This document shows, one piece after another, positions 48,825 to 59,833 of a stretch of 64,000 bases of DNA. The DNA is from Lunularia cruciata (Eukaryota; Streptophyta; Marchantiopsida; Lunulariales; Lunulariaceae). The stretch is taken from contig OX419760.1 of NCBI GenBank assembly GCA_948567375.1, positions 32,302,001 to 32,366,000 on the forward strand. The letters are read 5' to 3'. The notes below the pieces were generated by a model. The model was not told the DNA's origin, searched no databases, and was given only the letters and a program-made list of their open reading frames with translations. How positions within the stretch are numbered: the stretch's first letter is position 1; each line of letters starts with the position of its first letter. Made by a program: the position numbers and the translations under genes.

Positions 48825-49246
48825 TATAAAAGATTGAACCCGAGGAGAGAATAGGAGAATGTAAACTCACATTGGGACACTTGAATGGAAAACTCCGAAT
48901 GCCTAACATGAGCTTTGGCTTTGGTATTTATAGGTAGCATACAAGGCCCTTGAGAAGCTTCTCAAGAAGCTTCCTCAAGTCACTTTCTTAGAGTGCAAGC
49001 CAAGTTAACTAGGAAGCTTCTCAAGAAGCTTCCTTCTAGAAGCCGCCTACTTGGCGTGCAAGCTAAGCTAGTTAGAAGCTTCTAGAAGCTTCTTTCTAGA
49101 AGCTACTTACTTGAGGTGCAAGCTAAGCTAGCCAGGAAGCTTCCCAAGAAGCTTCCTAGATACTTTTGGAATATTCTAGGCTACTTTGTCTTATGTGGTA
49201 GTTTGTAAGCCCGATTAACTTTGTTGCTAAACTACATATTGTTACA
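48825..49246 (-). repeat. 3' LTR of HSE-gypsy copy 2
   Basis: The 422-bp LTR begins TGTAACA at 49246 on the reverse strand. The terminal CA has become TA (48825-48826). A TATA box is at 48925-48932 and a four-pentamer heat-shock element at 49075-49092. A G-rich tract (gcggcgggggaata) directly upstream of 49246 is the polypurine tract. Confidence 0.95.
49075..49092. promoter_or_regulatory. Heat-shock element in the 3' LTR of copy 2
   Basis: GAA-GC-TTC-TA-GAA-GC-TTC, four alternating pentamers with exact spacing, about 143 bp upstream of the TATA box. A further TTC-TA-GAA pair follows at about 49095-49102. Confidence 0.75.
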
Positions 49247-49312
49247 TATTCCCCCGCCGCTAGTTGGTGACGTCCTCGTCGCCAATGAAGCTTTGAATTC
49301 CTTGATGGCCGT

Positions 49313-50565
49313 CTATGCATTCTGGAGGTGAGAAAGAAGTTCCCAAGTGGCATCATGAAGGGGATACCCTTTCCAAAGGACCTTGTACTCCATATGTTGG
49401 CGATGGCCTTGTTGAATATGACAATGCGCAAGGATACGATCAACTTTGTACTCCTCATGATCATTGATAAGGACAAGAAGAGGGGGAGGTTGGACTCGAG
49501 AGGAAAAGGAAGGGGGGTTAGGAACAAAGGGTTTCAACTTGGAAACATGAAAGACATGATGGATACGCATGTGACAAGGCAAGGCAAGTTGATAAGCAAC
49601 AGGAGAGATAATTTGGGTGATATCAAAGGGTCCTATCCAATTAGAGGCAAGTTTACGAACTTGGGTATCAAGCGGGAGAGGGAGGTTACTAGAGGATAAC
49701 GTGACTTTATCACCAACTTCAAAGGTGAGATCACGACGATGGTGGTCTGCATATTGTTTTTGGCAATTCTGAGCAACAAGGAGGTGAGACTTGGCTTGTT
49801 GGAGAGATTGGGATATAGTGGTCAAGAATGTGGAAGTATGAGGAACTTGAGATGGAGGAGGAGCAAGAAGAGAATCTAGAACAAGCGGATCTTGGCCAAA
49901 ATTGAGAAAGAAAGGAGAGAATCCGGTGCTTACCTATTTGGAATTGTTATAGGCAAATTCTGCAATGGTGAGACATTCATCCCAATTGGTATGGTGGACA
50001 TTGACAAAGGCATGCAATATATCCTCCAATGTACGATTTGCACGTTTGGTTTGTCCATCAGTCTGAGGATGATAGGCCGTGGACAAAGCAAGCTTGGTGC
50101 CAAGTATCTGAAAGAGTGTTTGCCAAAACTTCCCGGTAAATTGAGGATCACGGTCGGAGATGAGTACGCATGGCATCCCATGATGCTTGAAGACATTGTT
50201 GAAGTAGATTTGTGCTAAGGTTGGAGCATCCACGGTATCACAGGTTGGTGCCAAGTGGATTTGCTTACTAAGCTTATCCACAAACACCACAATGGCGGTG
50301 TATCCTTGTTTTGTCTTTGGCAAGGATGTGATGAGATCCAAGCTCACATGCTCCCAACGAGCTGATGGAATGGCAAGCGGTTGAAGGAGTCCACTCGGCT
50401 TTTGGTTGCTGGCCTTGTTATGTTGGCAGCTCTCACACAATTGGAAAATTCTTGAACATCTTGTGTCATGTTGGGCCACCACCATTGACATTGGATGGTA
50501 CCCAAGGTCTTTTCCATACCTATGGGACTAGTGATGGGTAAATCATGGGCTTCTTGAAGGTGCAC
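49313..50565 (-). pseudogene. Integrase and chromodomain of HSE-gypsy copy 2
   Basis: Minus-strand frames 50344-50565, 49934-50491 and 49313-49825 cover the integrase. In order they show GMEKTLGTIQCQWWWPNM, a C-x2-C remnant, the core Asp in SLDLITSLP and LISDRDPQFTGKFW, then AYHPQTDGQTKRANRTLED with the catalytic Glu. The C-terminal chromodomain has YKVDRILAH and YKVLWKGYPLHDATWE. Frameshifts lie near 50450 (in the zinc module) and between 49825 and 49930. The core and chromodomain stretches are individually open. Confidence 0.92.
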
Positions 50566-50876
50566 AAGTCAAAGATCACCCTTGGCTGGAACATAGATCC
50601 GGTCCCCATGGAATAGAAGGCCTTCCTTGAAGGAGAAGGTGTTGTACTCCTTGTCACTTATTGTTAGATGACCATGTACCATTTGGAAGAAGGGATCTGT
50701 TGTAGAGCTAACCAAAACTTGTTATGGATCCTGGGGTCAATTGACACCGTTGTAACTATTGCCGCAATGAGAGGAAGAGACTTCAAATCAGGTTGTTGTG
50801 ATAGAGCATCAGGGATGATATGGAACCGACATGGTTTGTACTCAAGTTTGATGTCAAAAAATTGGAGTTGCTCTCC

Positions 50877-51478
50877 TTATCGATGATGTTGACTCTTCAT
50901 GTGCTCTAGGTGTAAGATCTGCAACAATGGCTTGTGATCAGTTTGCATGATCACTTGTTTCCCCAAGAGATAATGCCTCCATACCTTGGTGGCATATACC
51001 ATTGCAAGTTGTTCCCAATCTCGAGTAGAGTAATTTCTTTCAGCTATATTTAGTTGGCAAGACACAAAGGCAATGGGATGTAGTCCATCTGGGAATTCAT
51101 GTTGCAACACAGCTCTAATTGCAAAGTTAGAAGCATCAAAATCAATCACACAAGGTAGTTGAGGATCATATGGTTGAAGAATGGGTCTTGAAGACACCAT
51201 ATGTTTGAACTTCTGGAATGCTTCTTCATGCTTGGTGTTCCATTGGAAGCTCAAGTATTTACCAAGAGGTTAGTCAATGGTGTAGCCACATGAGCATAAT
51301 AGTGGATGAACCGCCAGTAAAAATTGGCCAATTCAATGAATGCCCGTACTTTTGTAGCATCCTTCGGGGTAGGCCAATCAGTAATGGCCTTGATCTTCTC
51401 TTCTTCCATCTTGATCCCCTCTGAGGAGATCTTATGACCCAAGAAGGTAACCTCCTTTTGCCAAAAGGCACACTTCAA
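50877..51478 (-). pseudogene. RNase H domain and RT connection of HSE-gypsy copy 2
   Basis: Minus frame 51251-51478 has KCAFWQKEVTFLGHKISSEG, and 50877-51254 continues with FDASNFAIRAVLQHE, AERNYSTRDWEQLAMVYA and QTDHKPLLQIL. This is the RNase H that removes RNA from cDNA hybrids. The usual F-D-A-S-D reads F-D-A-S-N, so one active-site Asp is Asn. The two frames differ, so there is a shift near 51250. Confidence 0.9.
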
Positions 51479-51508
51479 CTTCTTGCAGTAAAATTTCCAT
51501 TGTCGTAG

Positions 51509-51847
51509 TCATCTTAGGACTTCTTGCACATGATTCACATGTTCTGCCTCTATCTTGCTATAGATTAAGATATCATCCAAGAACACCACTACTGACCGAT
51601 CCAATAGTCCATCCAACACCCGATGCATTTGATCCATGAAGATTGTTGGAGCATTAGTGAGTCCGAAAGGTAAAACTCTCCACTCAAAATGCCCATATCT
51701 TGTGCAAAAGGTAGTCTTTTGCACATCCTCTCTATCAATTGGAATTTTCCAATAGCCACTACAAAGATCCAACTTGGAAAAGTAACGTGCTCCACTTAGT
51801 TGATTAAGCAAGTCATTGATCCGAGGCAAGGGATATGCATTCTTCAC
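51509..51847 (-). pseudogene. Reverse transcriptase core of HSE-gypsy copy 2
   Basis: One open frame carries NAYPLPRINDLLNQLSGA, FSKLDLCSGYW, KTTFCTRYGHFEW, LPFGLTNAPTIFMDQM and the catalytic FLDDILIYS (the gypsy Y/F-x-D-D box). The RT finger upstream (about 51850-52075) is interrupted by stops. Without these it could not be translated as one polyprotein. Confidence 0.93.
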
Positions 51848-52078
51848 AATTTGCTTATTGAGCCTACAATAATCAATACAGAAACAAAGTCCTCCATACT
51901 TCTTTGGAACAAATAGTATCGGTGCTCCTCAAGGAGAGGTACTATGTTGTATGAAGTCCTTCTCCAACAACTCTGTAAGTGTTTTTCGCAATTCGTCCAA
52001 TTCCTTTGGTGAGAGCCGATAGATCGGTCTACTCACTGGAGTACTCCCTGGCAATAACTCGATCTTGAAGGGCATACC

Positions 52079-52396
52079 TCAATCGGAGGGTAATCCCTTT
52101 GGCAGATCATCCAAAAACACATCCACAAAATCCTTAACTATCCGATCAACCATTACTTGATGAGGCTCTCGGTCCTCCACAGATTGGTCTTGTGCAATCG
52201 GCTTGATCCACACCGCAAATATAGACTTATCTTCCTCTAAAGCTTGCTCTATGGCAGCTTTACTAACAAACTTCCCTTCTAGGGACTCATCTCTCTTCCA
52301 AGCCTTCTCCATGGTTGCCTTCTTGGCAAACTTCCCATCTTGGGACTCCACTTCCTTCAAGGTTCGCTCTATGGCTATCTTCTCGACAAACTTCAT
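52079..52396 (-). pseudogene. Protease-RT linker of HSE-gypsy with three tandem peptide repeats
   Basis: The minus frame holds three degenerate units of about 21 residues: KFVEKIAIERTLKEVES, then KFAKKATMEKAWKRDES, then KFVSKAAIEQALEEDKS. It continues into IVKDFVDVFLDDLPKGLP, the usual lead-in to gypsy RT. A single related unit (KFISVEAIEQVFKED) survives in the decayed relative at 62338-62553. The role is unknown. Confidence 0.8.
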
Positions 52397-52497
52397 CTTG
52401 GGACTGACTATTCTTAAGTGTCTTACCCAGAGATGCCAAACAACCTAATCAAAAATTCCTACCTTGGTGTTGTACTTGAATTTGGCATCGGGTCCAA

Positions 52498-52749
52498 TCA
52501 AATTGAACCTTGACGTTCAAGCCAAGGTAGACCTAGAATGATATCATAGTGTAGAGGTGCCACTACAAACCTCATATACTCCAAATACTCCTTCCCAATC
52601 TTGAAGGTAATAGGATGCAAGGTGCGGAATGCATAACCCTTTCTACCATCCGCCATCATCAAACTACTTCCAATCATTGGCTTGATAGGAATACCCAATT
52701 CCTTTGCTACTTGCATAGATATACAATTCTCTGAACTTCCAGAAATCAA
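52498..52749 (-). pseudogene. Retropepsin of HSE-gypsy copy 2, frameshifted at the active site
   Basis: The frame has SGSSENCISMQVAKELGIP, then LEYMRFVVAPLHYDIILGLPWLE, typical of a gypsy aspartic protease. At about 52744 an extra T on the reverse strand shifts the frame within the codon group for the catalytic D-S-G, so the Asp is lost from the downstream frame. Confidence 0.85.
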
Positions 52750-52856
52750 CCAAAATCCTACAACCTCAATTAGATATCATACCTTGCAAGTGAAGCAAAC
52801 TTGCATAGGTCAAGCCTTCAATCCCATTGGAACTAATCAAGCTCCCAATAGGCGGC

Positions 52857-53789
52857 TCAAATTCTCCTATTGGGATTCCTCATTTCCCTTATCATTCCGC
52901 TCCACAACCTCCACTTGGGCAACTTGTTGAGGTTGTCCATTCTTGAATGTACATTCAACAATGTGATGCCCCAACTAGCAACAATAAAAACAACCACCAT
53001 TTTGTCATAGTTTCTCCTTATCTGCCGTGTCAAGTGGTCTTTGTTGAATTGCATCAATCTCCATTGGTGTTGGCTCCTCCACTTGTGTGTAGTGTATTGG
53101 TACGCTTTGTGGAGGTCGAGGTCAAGACCAAGTTGTTGCCACCAAGGAATCAAAATGTTTGGCCAACTGCATAGCTTCCTCCAAGTGTTGTGGCTCTTGC
53201 ATGGTTACCTCTAATTTGGTTCTTGCCTTCAAGCCCCTCATGAATTGATCTAGAGCTTCACCTTCCAATATATCTGGAATTTGCATGATGGTGTTTTGGA
53301 ATTGCGTGATGTAACTTCTTACAGAGCCAATCTGTTTTAACTCTGCCAACTTATCTTGTGCAGCTTGTGTGGCATTTATAGCTTGGAACCGACTAATTAT
53401 TGCGCTCTTGAATTATGCCCAAGTCAAGATAAGTGTAACCATTTTTCGTTTGGCTCGCTCCACTCGGAATCTCCACCATAGCTTTGCTACTCCATCCAAT
53501 TGGCTAGAAGCCAAGAGAATCTGTTTTTGCTTGTCTTGTAGATTGGTAGCTTCAAAATAATGTTCACAATCAAACACAAAATTCTCCACTACACCTGGGA
53601 GATTCTTGCCTTTGAATACCTTGGGTTTAGGGAATCTGATCCAATCTTCTCCTTTTTGAATTGGTACTCTCTCCACCTGCTCTTGTCGTCAAAGATCTCG
53701 TTCATCCAACAATTGAGTAAGGTGCTCAATTTGTTATTGCATAGCAAGGATAACATCAGGTCTTGCTGCCATGGTTGCTCCTCTATCAC
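52857..53789 (-). pseudogene. Gag of HSE-gypsy copy 2
   Basis: Minus frames in order: 53589-53789 (start-proximal), 53413-53676 with VENFVFDCEHYFEATNL and VAKLWWRF, and 53122-53349 with SVRSYITQFQNTIMQIPD and LDQFMRGLKARTKLEV. These are the retrotransposon gag domain. The zinc knuckle at 52951-52992 follows C-x2-C-x4-H-x4-C but has TAG at 52975-52977 where an internal residue should be. Stops and shifts separate the frames. Confidence 0.9.
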
Positions 53790-54030
53790 ACCACTCCCAA
53801 TCTATCTAATTATTTAACACATAGAAATAACACGTCCACCGTTCTCCATAAGTTACAACCGGAAGCACCAAGGGTTCCTCAAATATGGTGATCATATGCA
53901 GAAAATCTTGTCCAAAGTGTGAGGTGATGAACTATGTGAAATGATGCTTGGGTAATATTTGGACTCAAAAATCCCAATTGTTTGGTGGAAGTGGATTTGG
54001 TGGTCCATAAATTCCATCCATCCCATTCCT

Positions 54031-54042
54031 GCTCCTATACTA
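54031..54042 (-). other. Primer-binding site of HSE-gypsy copy 2
   Basis: TAGTATAGGAGC, one base after the 5' LTR, matches 9 of 12 positions of the initiator-methionine tRNA primer site TGGTATCAGAGC used by most plant gypsy elements. Confidence 0.7.
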
Positions 54043-54043
54043 A

Positions 54044-54468
54044 TGTAAAAGAGTGAATCTAAGTAGAGAATAGGAGAATGGAAACTCACATTGGGACACT
54101 TAAATGAGAGAAAACTCCGAATGCCTAACATGAGCTTTGGCTTTGGTATTTATAGGTAGCATACAAGGCCCTTGAGAAGCTTCTCAAGAAGCTTCCTCAA
54201 GCCGCTTTCTTAGAGTGCAAGCCAAGTTAACTAGGAAGCTTCTCAAGAAGCTTTCTTCTAGAAGCCGCCTACTTGGCGTGCAAGCTAAGCTAGTTGGAAG
54301 CTTCTAGAAGCTTCTTTCTAGAAGCTATTTACTTGAGGTGCAAGCTAAGCTAGCCGGGAAGCTTCCCAAGAAGCTTCCTAGATACTTATGGAATATTCTA
54401 GGCTACTTTGTCTTATGTGGTACTTTGTAAGCCCGACTAACTTCGTCGCTAAACTCCATATTGTTACA
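54044..54468 (-). repeat. 5' LTR of HSE-gypsy copy 2
   Basis: 425 bp, TGTAACA at 54468 to TTTTACA at 54044. A four-pentamer heat-shock element lies at 54297-54314 and a TATA box at 54147-54154, so the promoter faces into gag. Confidence 0.96.
54297..54314. promoter_or_regulatory. Heat-shock element in the 5' LTR of copy 2
   Basis: GAA, TTC, GAA and TTC at 54297, 54302, 54307 and 54312, each 2 bp apart. This is the same palindrome as in copy 1. It would drive transcription of the full-length element. Confidence 0.75.
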
Positions 54469-54473
54469 GGAGC

Positions 54474-55465
54474 CACTTCCATGTAACCAAAGTATATCTA
54501 TAATTAAAGATGATGTTTGACAACTTTGTGATCCAACATGTAATGATTGCTTATAAGTGTATTATGCTTAAGTCTATTAGATTTGAGATTTTTGTGTAAG
54601 TGCTAGAGATTGCTAGAACAAGGACCCCTATCAAACTTTGGAAAGTCCAAAATGTCACTCAAAAAAAACTTTTCATGCTGAAAGTTGAACAAAACCACCG
54701 CTTGGAGATGCCCATCAACACCTTAAAGGGCATCACACTCTTGATTAAACCCAACTACTCCAATTAGTCCTCAAAATGTTGTGCATTAGCACTTATTGGC
54801 ACTCACTTGCTAATGAATGCTTCTTGATGCTCATCAAAGAATGTGTAAGGTTTCTGATGGCACCCAATGATACTAGTTGGATATAGAAGATGTACTTTAT
54901 CACACATTGGGGCTCATTAAGACTTGCTCATCAAGAGATGCTTGTTGACACCAAAGAACATGTTAGGTGTATGATACGCCTAATGATGCTAATTAGATAT
55001 AGAAGGTGCATGATGGTGCCTATCTTGTGCGAGTAGCTCTCATAGGTGCTAGTGGTGCCTAAGTATAGTAAATAAATTTCATGTGGTTTAATGGAATCAC
55101 ATTCATGTGATATGAGATATGAGAGTGAGGCAAAGTGAAAATGGAAATAAATGTATAATCATAAAATATAGATATATTTATTTATATTTTTATTTATTTA
55201 TTTATTTGTAGTCTTTAAGGATAGTCACTATGTTGGAGGAGAAGGAGGTGAGGAAGATGAGGGAGATGCAACATGGAGTATACATGCAACTACATCCTCA
55301 AGTCTGTGTTGATTTATATCATGTTGAATCCTAAATGGACTCAAAGACCACCAAAGGTGCCACTTGCTCTCATCTAAGAGTTGGTGTCTAATATTGCTAG
55401 CTAGAAAGTCATATGGATCATTGCTATAAGAACTTAGTCTACCAGATGTCCATTCCTTTTCTGCT
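54474..55465. repeat. Repeat-rich spacer
   Basis: It contains a degenerate pair of about 118-bp spacing (54838-54898 and 54957-55015; both carry AATGATRCTA.TTRGATATAGAAG) and a TTTA microsatellite at 55187-55207. No gene is recognised. Confidence 0.55.
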
Positions 55466-56181
55466 TGTAATACCAATAGCTAGACAGATGATCTAGATAT
55501 GAAATTTGGTTTGGTAATATCTAGAAGGATGTTATACATGATGGAATAAGAAGATCAGATAGAGGTATCACCAAAAGAGTACTTCTACTAATAAGCCAAA
55601 AACCAAAACATGTTTGGAAACTTTAGAATCAATAGCTAAGCATATGATCTAAAGGTGAAATTTAAGGTGGTGACATCTAAAAGGGTGTTATACATGATAG
55701 ATAATGTAAATCAAATAAACGTATCACCAAAAGAGCACTTCTACAAATAGGGTAGAAGCCAAAATAGGCTTGACAACATAGGCAATTTTGGAGGCCTAAA
55801 TGGATGAATTAGGCCTTAAAAATGTGCAGGGTCCTCCCCTCCCAATAATAGAAGAAAGACTAGCCTTTCTCTCCCCCTTGGTTTGTCTCATCAAGAGATT
55901 TCCAATGGTACCTCACCCATGTGACTCTAAGAATCCTATAAGAAGATTCCCTTTGGTCAAAGCCTGGTTGACCAACCAGATGGGACCAAGACCAACATGT
56001 CACCCATTCAAGCAAGTAATCTAGGGGTAGAGCTTGCTAATATGTCACCTATCCATGTACCTAATCCTATGGTGTAGTTTCCTTGGAGGAGATCCTCTTT
56101 GGCATCAAAGGATTGAGTGTAAACTTGTGTTTTCTATCTTGTATCTCTTTTGAAGAGTTCTCTTGTCCTTGGAGTATTACA
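55466..56181 (+). repeat. Solo LTR, family C (716 bp)
   Basis: TGTAATAC...GTATTACA ends form an 8-bp perfect terminal inversion. The flanks ctgct (55461-55465) and ctgcc (56182-56186) are a target duplication with one change. It aligns end to end with 12516-13243, including the duplicated TATCACCAAAAG block. No internal region was seen on either side. Confidence 0.85.
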
Positions 56182-56186
56182 CTGCC

Positions 56187-56929
56187 CAACTAGCAACAAG
56201 TTGATCATCATGGACAAATCTATCCAAAGCTATCATCAAGGAGTCAAATGACCAAGTGTATGATGATCTCTCTGCCTTGAAGGATGGAAGTAGTGAGGAT
56301 GGATTGCACCATATGGATGATTCTTATATTAAGAGAGTGCATAACTATCCAAGATCAAAAGATCACAAAGAGGTAAACCTAATGAAGTAAGGTGCTCATA
56401 GGATCTAGCTCTAAGTCCTCTCAACTCATCTTGCTAGACATTTGCAAAACACAAACATACCATGAGCCAAGATCCGGTATCAACTCCCTTTGGGAACTTT
56501 GACCATTGTCATATGCTCCATAGCAATGACTCAACTCCATGAGCGTAAGATCTATCCACAAGATAACCTCAAAGTCCAACAAATAGAACTGAATGAAATG
56601 CTAACACCAAGACATGCTACCCACCTTACGGGCCCTAACTTTATGTGAGAGCATCAACCATACCTAATGGTCAAGCTTTCCCACACACTACAACCAATGC
56701 TACCATGAAGCCATAATGATGCCAAACAAATAACATCCACAAAAATTATCTTCTTCTATATGAATCTTGGGAAGAGAATATGTGGAATATACTCTCTTGA
56801 AAGATGATGCCTCTCTATAAACTCAATTTGAGTCTCTTGAGTCACCATATCACGGAGTAACACATGGGTGGCATTTTTTTGGATCTTTTTCTCCTCTTGT
56901 GAGGGCCAAATGCGGGGTTTACAAGCAAT
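56187..56929 (+). other. Degraded plus-strand frame, family unknown
   Basis: A short plus-strand stretch reads GSSEDGLHHMDDSYIKRVHN (near 56285-56345) before stops. It resembles decayed coding DNA, but I cannot name the family. Confidence 0.35.
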
Positions 56930-57480
56930 CATACAGAGTCTTAGTCCAAGATAAGCTACATGACCCCCACTTGAGCTAGACTACTCTCACTCTTATCTAC
57001 TTGAACATGAACACTCTTGCACATCTTGATAGCAAATGCTAACTCTTGTGCAGGATTCTATAATTGGATCCTATAATCCTTAGCCATGGCAGCAACAATT
57101 AGGATATCCAAGTCCAAGTGAGCCAACCTCTGCTCTCTCTCCATCTCATTTTAGTAAAGGTCATATGCATCTTGTCTTGCATAGCAAGAGTGTCCTTTCT
57201 TTCATAAAGGAGCCTCTCTCTCAAACAAAAATCTATCCTACTCCTCTTAGCTCTCCAATCTACTCTCATGCTCAAGCACTAATCTCTCTTGCTCCTCTGC
57301 ACTCTCCAATCTACTCTCCAATCTACTCTCCTACTCAACAACAAGTCTCTCTTGCTCCCTTAGCCACTTGGACACAGTCACCTAATACTCTTTATGTCAA
57401 TAGAACAAGAGGGTGAAGGGTTCTTGGGTGCAAGGGATGGAGGTGCCCTCTCTAGGGGTGAAGAGGAGGAAGAAGAGGGA
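56930..57480 (-). pseudogene. Coiled-coil protein remnant, minus strand
   Basis: The reverse strand is Glu/Arg/Gln/Leu-rich with heptad-like repeats: EQERLVLEHESRLES and ESRLESRLESAEEQERLV at about 57255-57350, then MEREQRLAHLDLDILIVA and AQELAFAIKMCKSVHV at about 57000-57160. Stops interrupt it. The plus-strand frame at 57165-57416 is its shadow. It may be a captured or element-encoded coiled-coil protein, and no function is assignable. Confidence 0.5.
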
Positions 57481-58380
57481 GAAGGAGCTATCTCAAAGGA
57501 TGAAGATGTACAAGGAACTCTCTCAAGAAAACTACCACTCCTTAACCTCACTACGTGTTAAGCATGTATCTCAAGACAAATTTGTTGAACACTTATTCAC
57601 AATAGGTAACATATAGTCATCCATCAAGTAAAACCCATTATAAATCAAGTACATAAATAAGTTTATTAATTAATTAAAATAAAATAACATTATTTGTTAA
57701 ATAAAATAATGGTGTGTACAACAAACAAAACATACAAAATATACCAAAGCTCACATACACCAAAACTATTTAATTAGCTTAAAATCATGAATAGTGCTTA
57801 GAAAGTGCACCTCCATGACTAATGAATCATTTTCTTCTATGTTTGCTCTCAAAATCCAAGTTAAAATATCTCCCAATTACTTTTTCCTTTGTGAATATGT
57901 GTTTTATGTTGAATTTTGTTACCACTCAACCAAATACATTTAATTTTTTGTTAGCTACTTTTATAGCTCTAAATTTAATTAAATAGAGTTCACCAAATGA
58001 ATATTTATCTAGCTTGTGAGACTCTAAGGAACAAAACATTATGTTTGATGTTGATACATTCAAGATTTTGGATTCATGAGAACCTTATGCTACTTCTCTA
58101 TTTCTGAAATCAATAACCTAATCTAAATTTAATGAATTTTTCATGTCTAGTTTAGCCTCATGTGAAAAGGGTTCATATGGTGCAAGTACACAAATTACAA
58201 ATATAAAGAGTAAGCAATTGTGGAACTTCAACAAGAAATTGATGATGTTGAAGAGTCTTGGAGGTTCTAATATTAAGCTTGAATTAAACTAGAGCACTCA
58301 ACATCCACTTGAGAATTTTGTGTTGGTTTGAACTATTATACTCAATAGTTAACCTTTCTAGCTACAATCCAATATGCACA
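57481..58380. other. AT-rich spacer
   Basis: Noncoding AT-rich DNA; nothing assignable. Confidence 0.5.
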
Positions 58381-58984
58381 ATAAGAATTGTTGATTTATA
58401 ATAGTTAGAGTGATTAGGTTTAGACTAAACTAGATTATATATTCACTCAAATTATAACAATATGGAGTTTATAGACAAGCTAGTCAAGATTGATGAAGTA
58501 GAAAAATAGGTCAAATTATAATATTCTAGAAGCATATTCTAAGTATATTCTAGAAGCATCTAGGAAGCTACTTGGTACCTTCCAAGTATTGAGTAATGTG
58601 TATACCAAGTGGTGACTTCTAGGAGGAAGTTTCTTGGGAAGCTTCACGATTAACTTAGCTTGCATGCCAAGTAGGTAGCTTCTAGAAGAAAGCTTCTTGA
58701 GAAGCTTCCTAGTTAGCTTAGCTTGCACTCTAAGAAGATGAATTTTAGGAAGTTTCTTGAGAAGCTTCTCAAGAGCCTTGTATATTACTTATAAATACTA
58801 AAGCCCAAGCTCATACTAGGAATTTGGAGTTTCCCTCATTCATAATGTGATCTTTTATTCTCTTATTTATCTCCTCGGTCTTTTACACAAATAATAATAC
58901 CTATTTCTAATAAGAATTTTTGATTAACATATAATAGATAGAGTGATTAGGTTTAGACTAAACTAGATCATCTATTCAGTCAAG
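58381..58984. repeat. Direct repeats of about 73 bp flanking a solo LTR
   Basis: 58381-58452 and 58910-58984 share ATAAGAATT.TTGATT, then AGAGTGATTAGGTTTAGACT and AAACTAGAT. The solo LTR at 58453-58887 sits just after the left copy. Confidence 0.75.
58453..58887 (+). repeat. Solo LTR of the HSE-gypsy family
   Basis: 435 bp from TATAACAATATGGAG (first G mutated to A) to TCTTTTACA. It is flanked by the perfect 5-bp duplication CAAAT (58448-58452 and 58888-58892). The TATA region and AGAAGCTTC palindromes remain, but the central heat-shock array is less regular than in the other copies. This is the product of LTR-LTR recombination. Confidence 0.92.
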
Positions 58985-59833
58985 TGTTAAAATGCATTCA
59001 TGTCCACTTGTTGGGTGGAGTTATGGAGTTGAAATCTAGACCACAAATACAAAGCAAGTATGTATGATTATAACATTTTAAGGTTTTTATTCTATTTCTA
59101 TCACAAACTTATTATCTCTTGAGTAATGCTTTGGATGTTTTGTAGATAATAAAATACCCAACTACTCTCTTTCTCTCTAAGTAGTTAGCATGCTCCATTT
59201 GAAGTAACTTCTAAGAGAAAATCAATTAGATGCCATATATCCTCCTATTTTTTGGTGAAAGATCTCACTTTCATCATTAGTTGTTGATCTAAATATTTTA
59301 CTACAAGCCTATTTGAATAGAATCATTAAGGCAAGTTACATTAAATAATATATCATACAAAGCTTAAAATGGAAGCACTTGTGCTATCTCTTGTTTTCTA
59401 TGTCCACCTTTTCACAACAGATTTGGTGTCAAGGCTTGCGCCAACTTATAAGTGATTTGATAAATCTAACATAAAATCCTATATTATTTTTTTGATTGAG
59501 TTTGATCTTTAGGTATATTCCATATGGACTGCTTTTATTTTGTCATTTATGGCTTGAATGTCTTCCATGCTTACTCTAGTTATTAAGTAAAAAACCTTAT
59601 GTTTATAGCACTCATCTTTTTAAGCCTTTTAACCCACTTCATTATCTCTTGAAGAAATTATTTAAGATGTTATTTTTATCTCTAAGGTTCATGTATATTA
59701 AATTTTCACCTAAAAAATCAGTAATAAATTCTATTATTGAAATTTTATTATTCAATGATATGAGAGTTGGATAGAAGAGACCAATTTGGCATCACTATGT
59801 ACTTAAAATGGTCATACTTTTGAAAAAGTGGTC
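58985..59833. other. AT-rich spacer
   Basis: No gene, RNA or repeat recognised. Confidence 0.5.

Larger units (their letters stand above)
48820..54473 (-). mobile_element. HSE-gypsy copy 2: structurally complete Ty3/gypsy chromovirus
   Basis: The element occupies 48825-54468 on the minus strand (5644 bp) and is flanked by the perfect 5-bp target duplication GGAGC (48820-48824 and 54469-54473). Order from high to low coordinates: 5' LTR, primer site, gag with zinc knuckle, protease, repeat-bearing linker, RT, RNase H, integrase, chromodomain, polypurine tract, 3' LTR. Hand alignment of the two LTRs shows about 20 substitutions in about 420 bp, roughly two thirds of them transitions. It is therefore not recent, and many stops and frameshifts make it non-autonomous. 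Confidence 0.96.

Noticed and set aside
49892-50218. Plus-strand 108-codon frame, also present in mirror form at 317-643
   Set aside because: Antisense shadow of the integrase core in both HSE-gypsy copies.
57165-57416. Plus-strand Ser/Pro/Ile repeat protein
   Set aside because: Shadow of the minus-strand coiled-coil remnant: its repeats are the complement of Glu/Arg/Leu codons.
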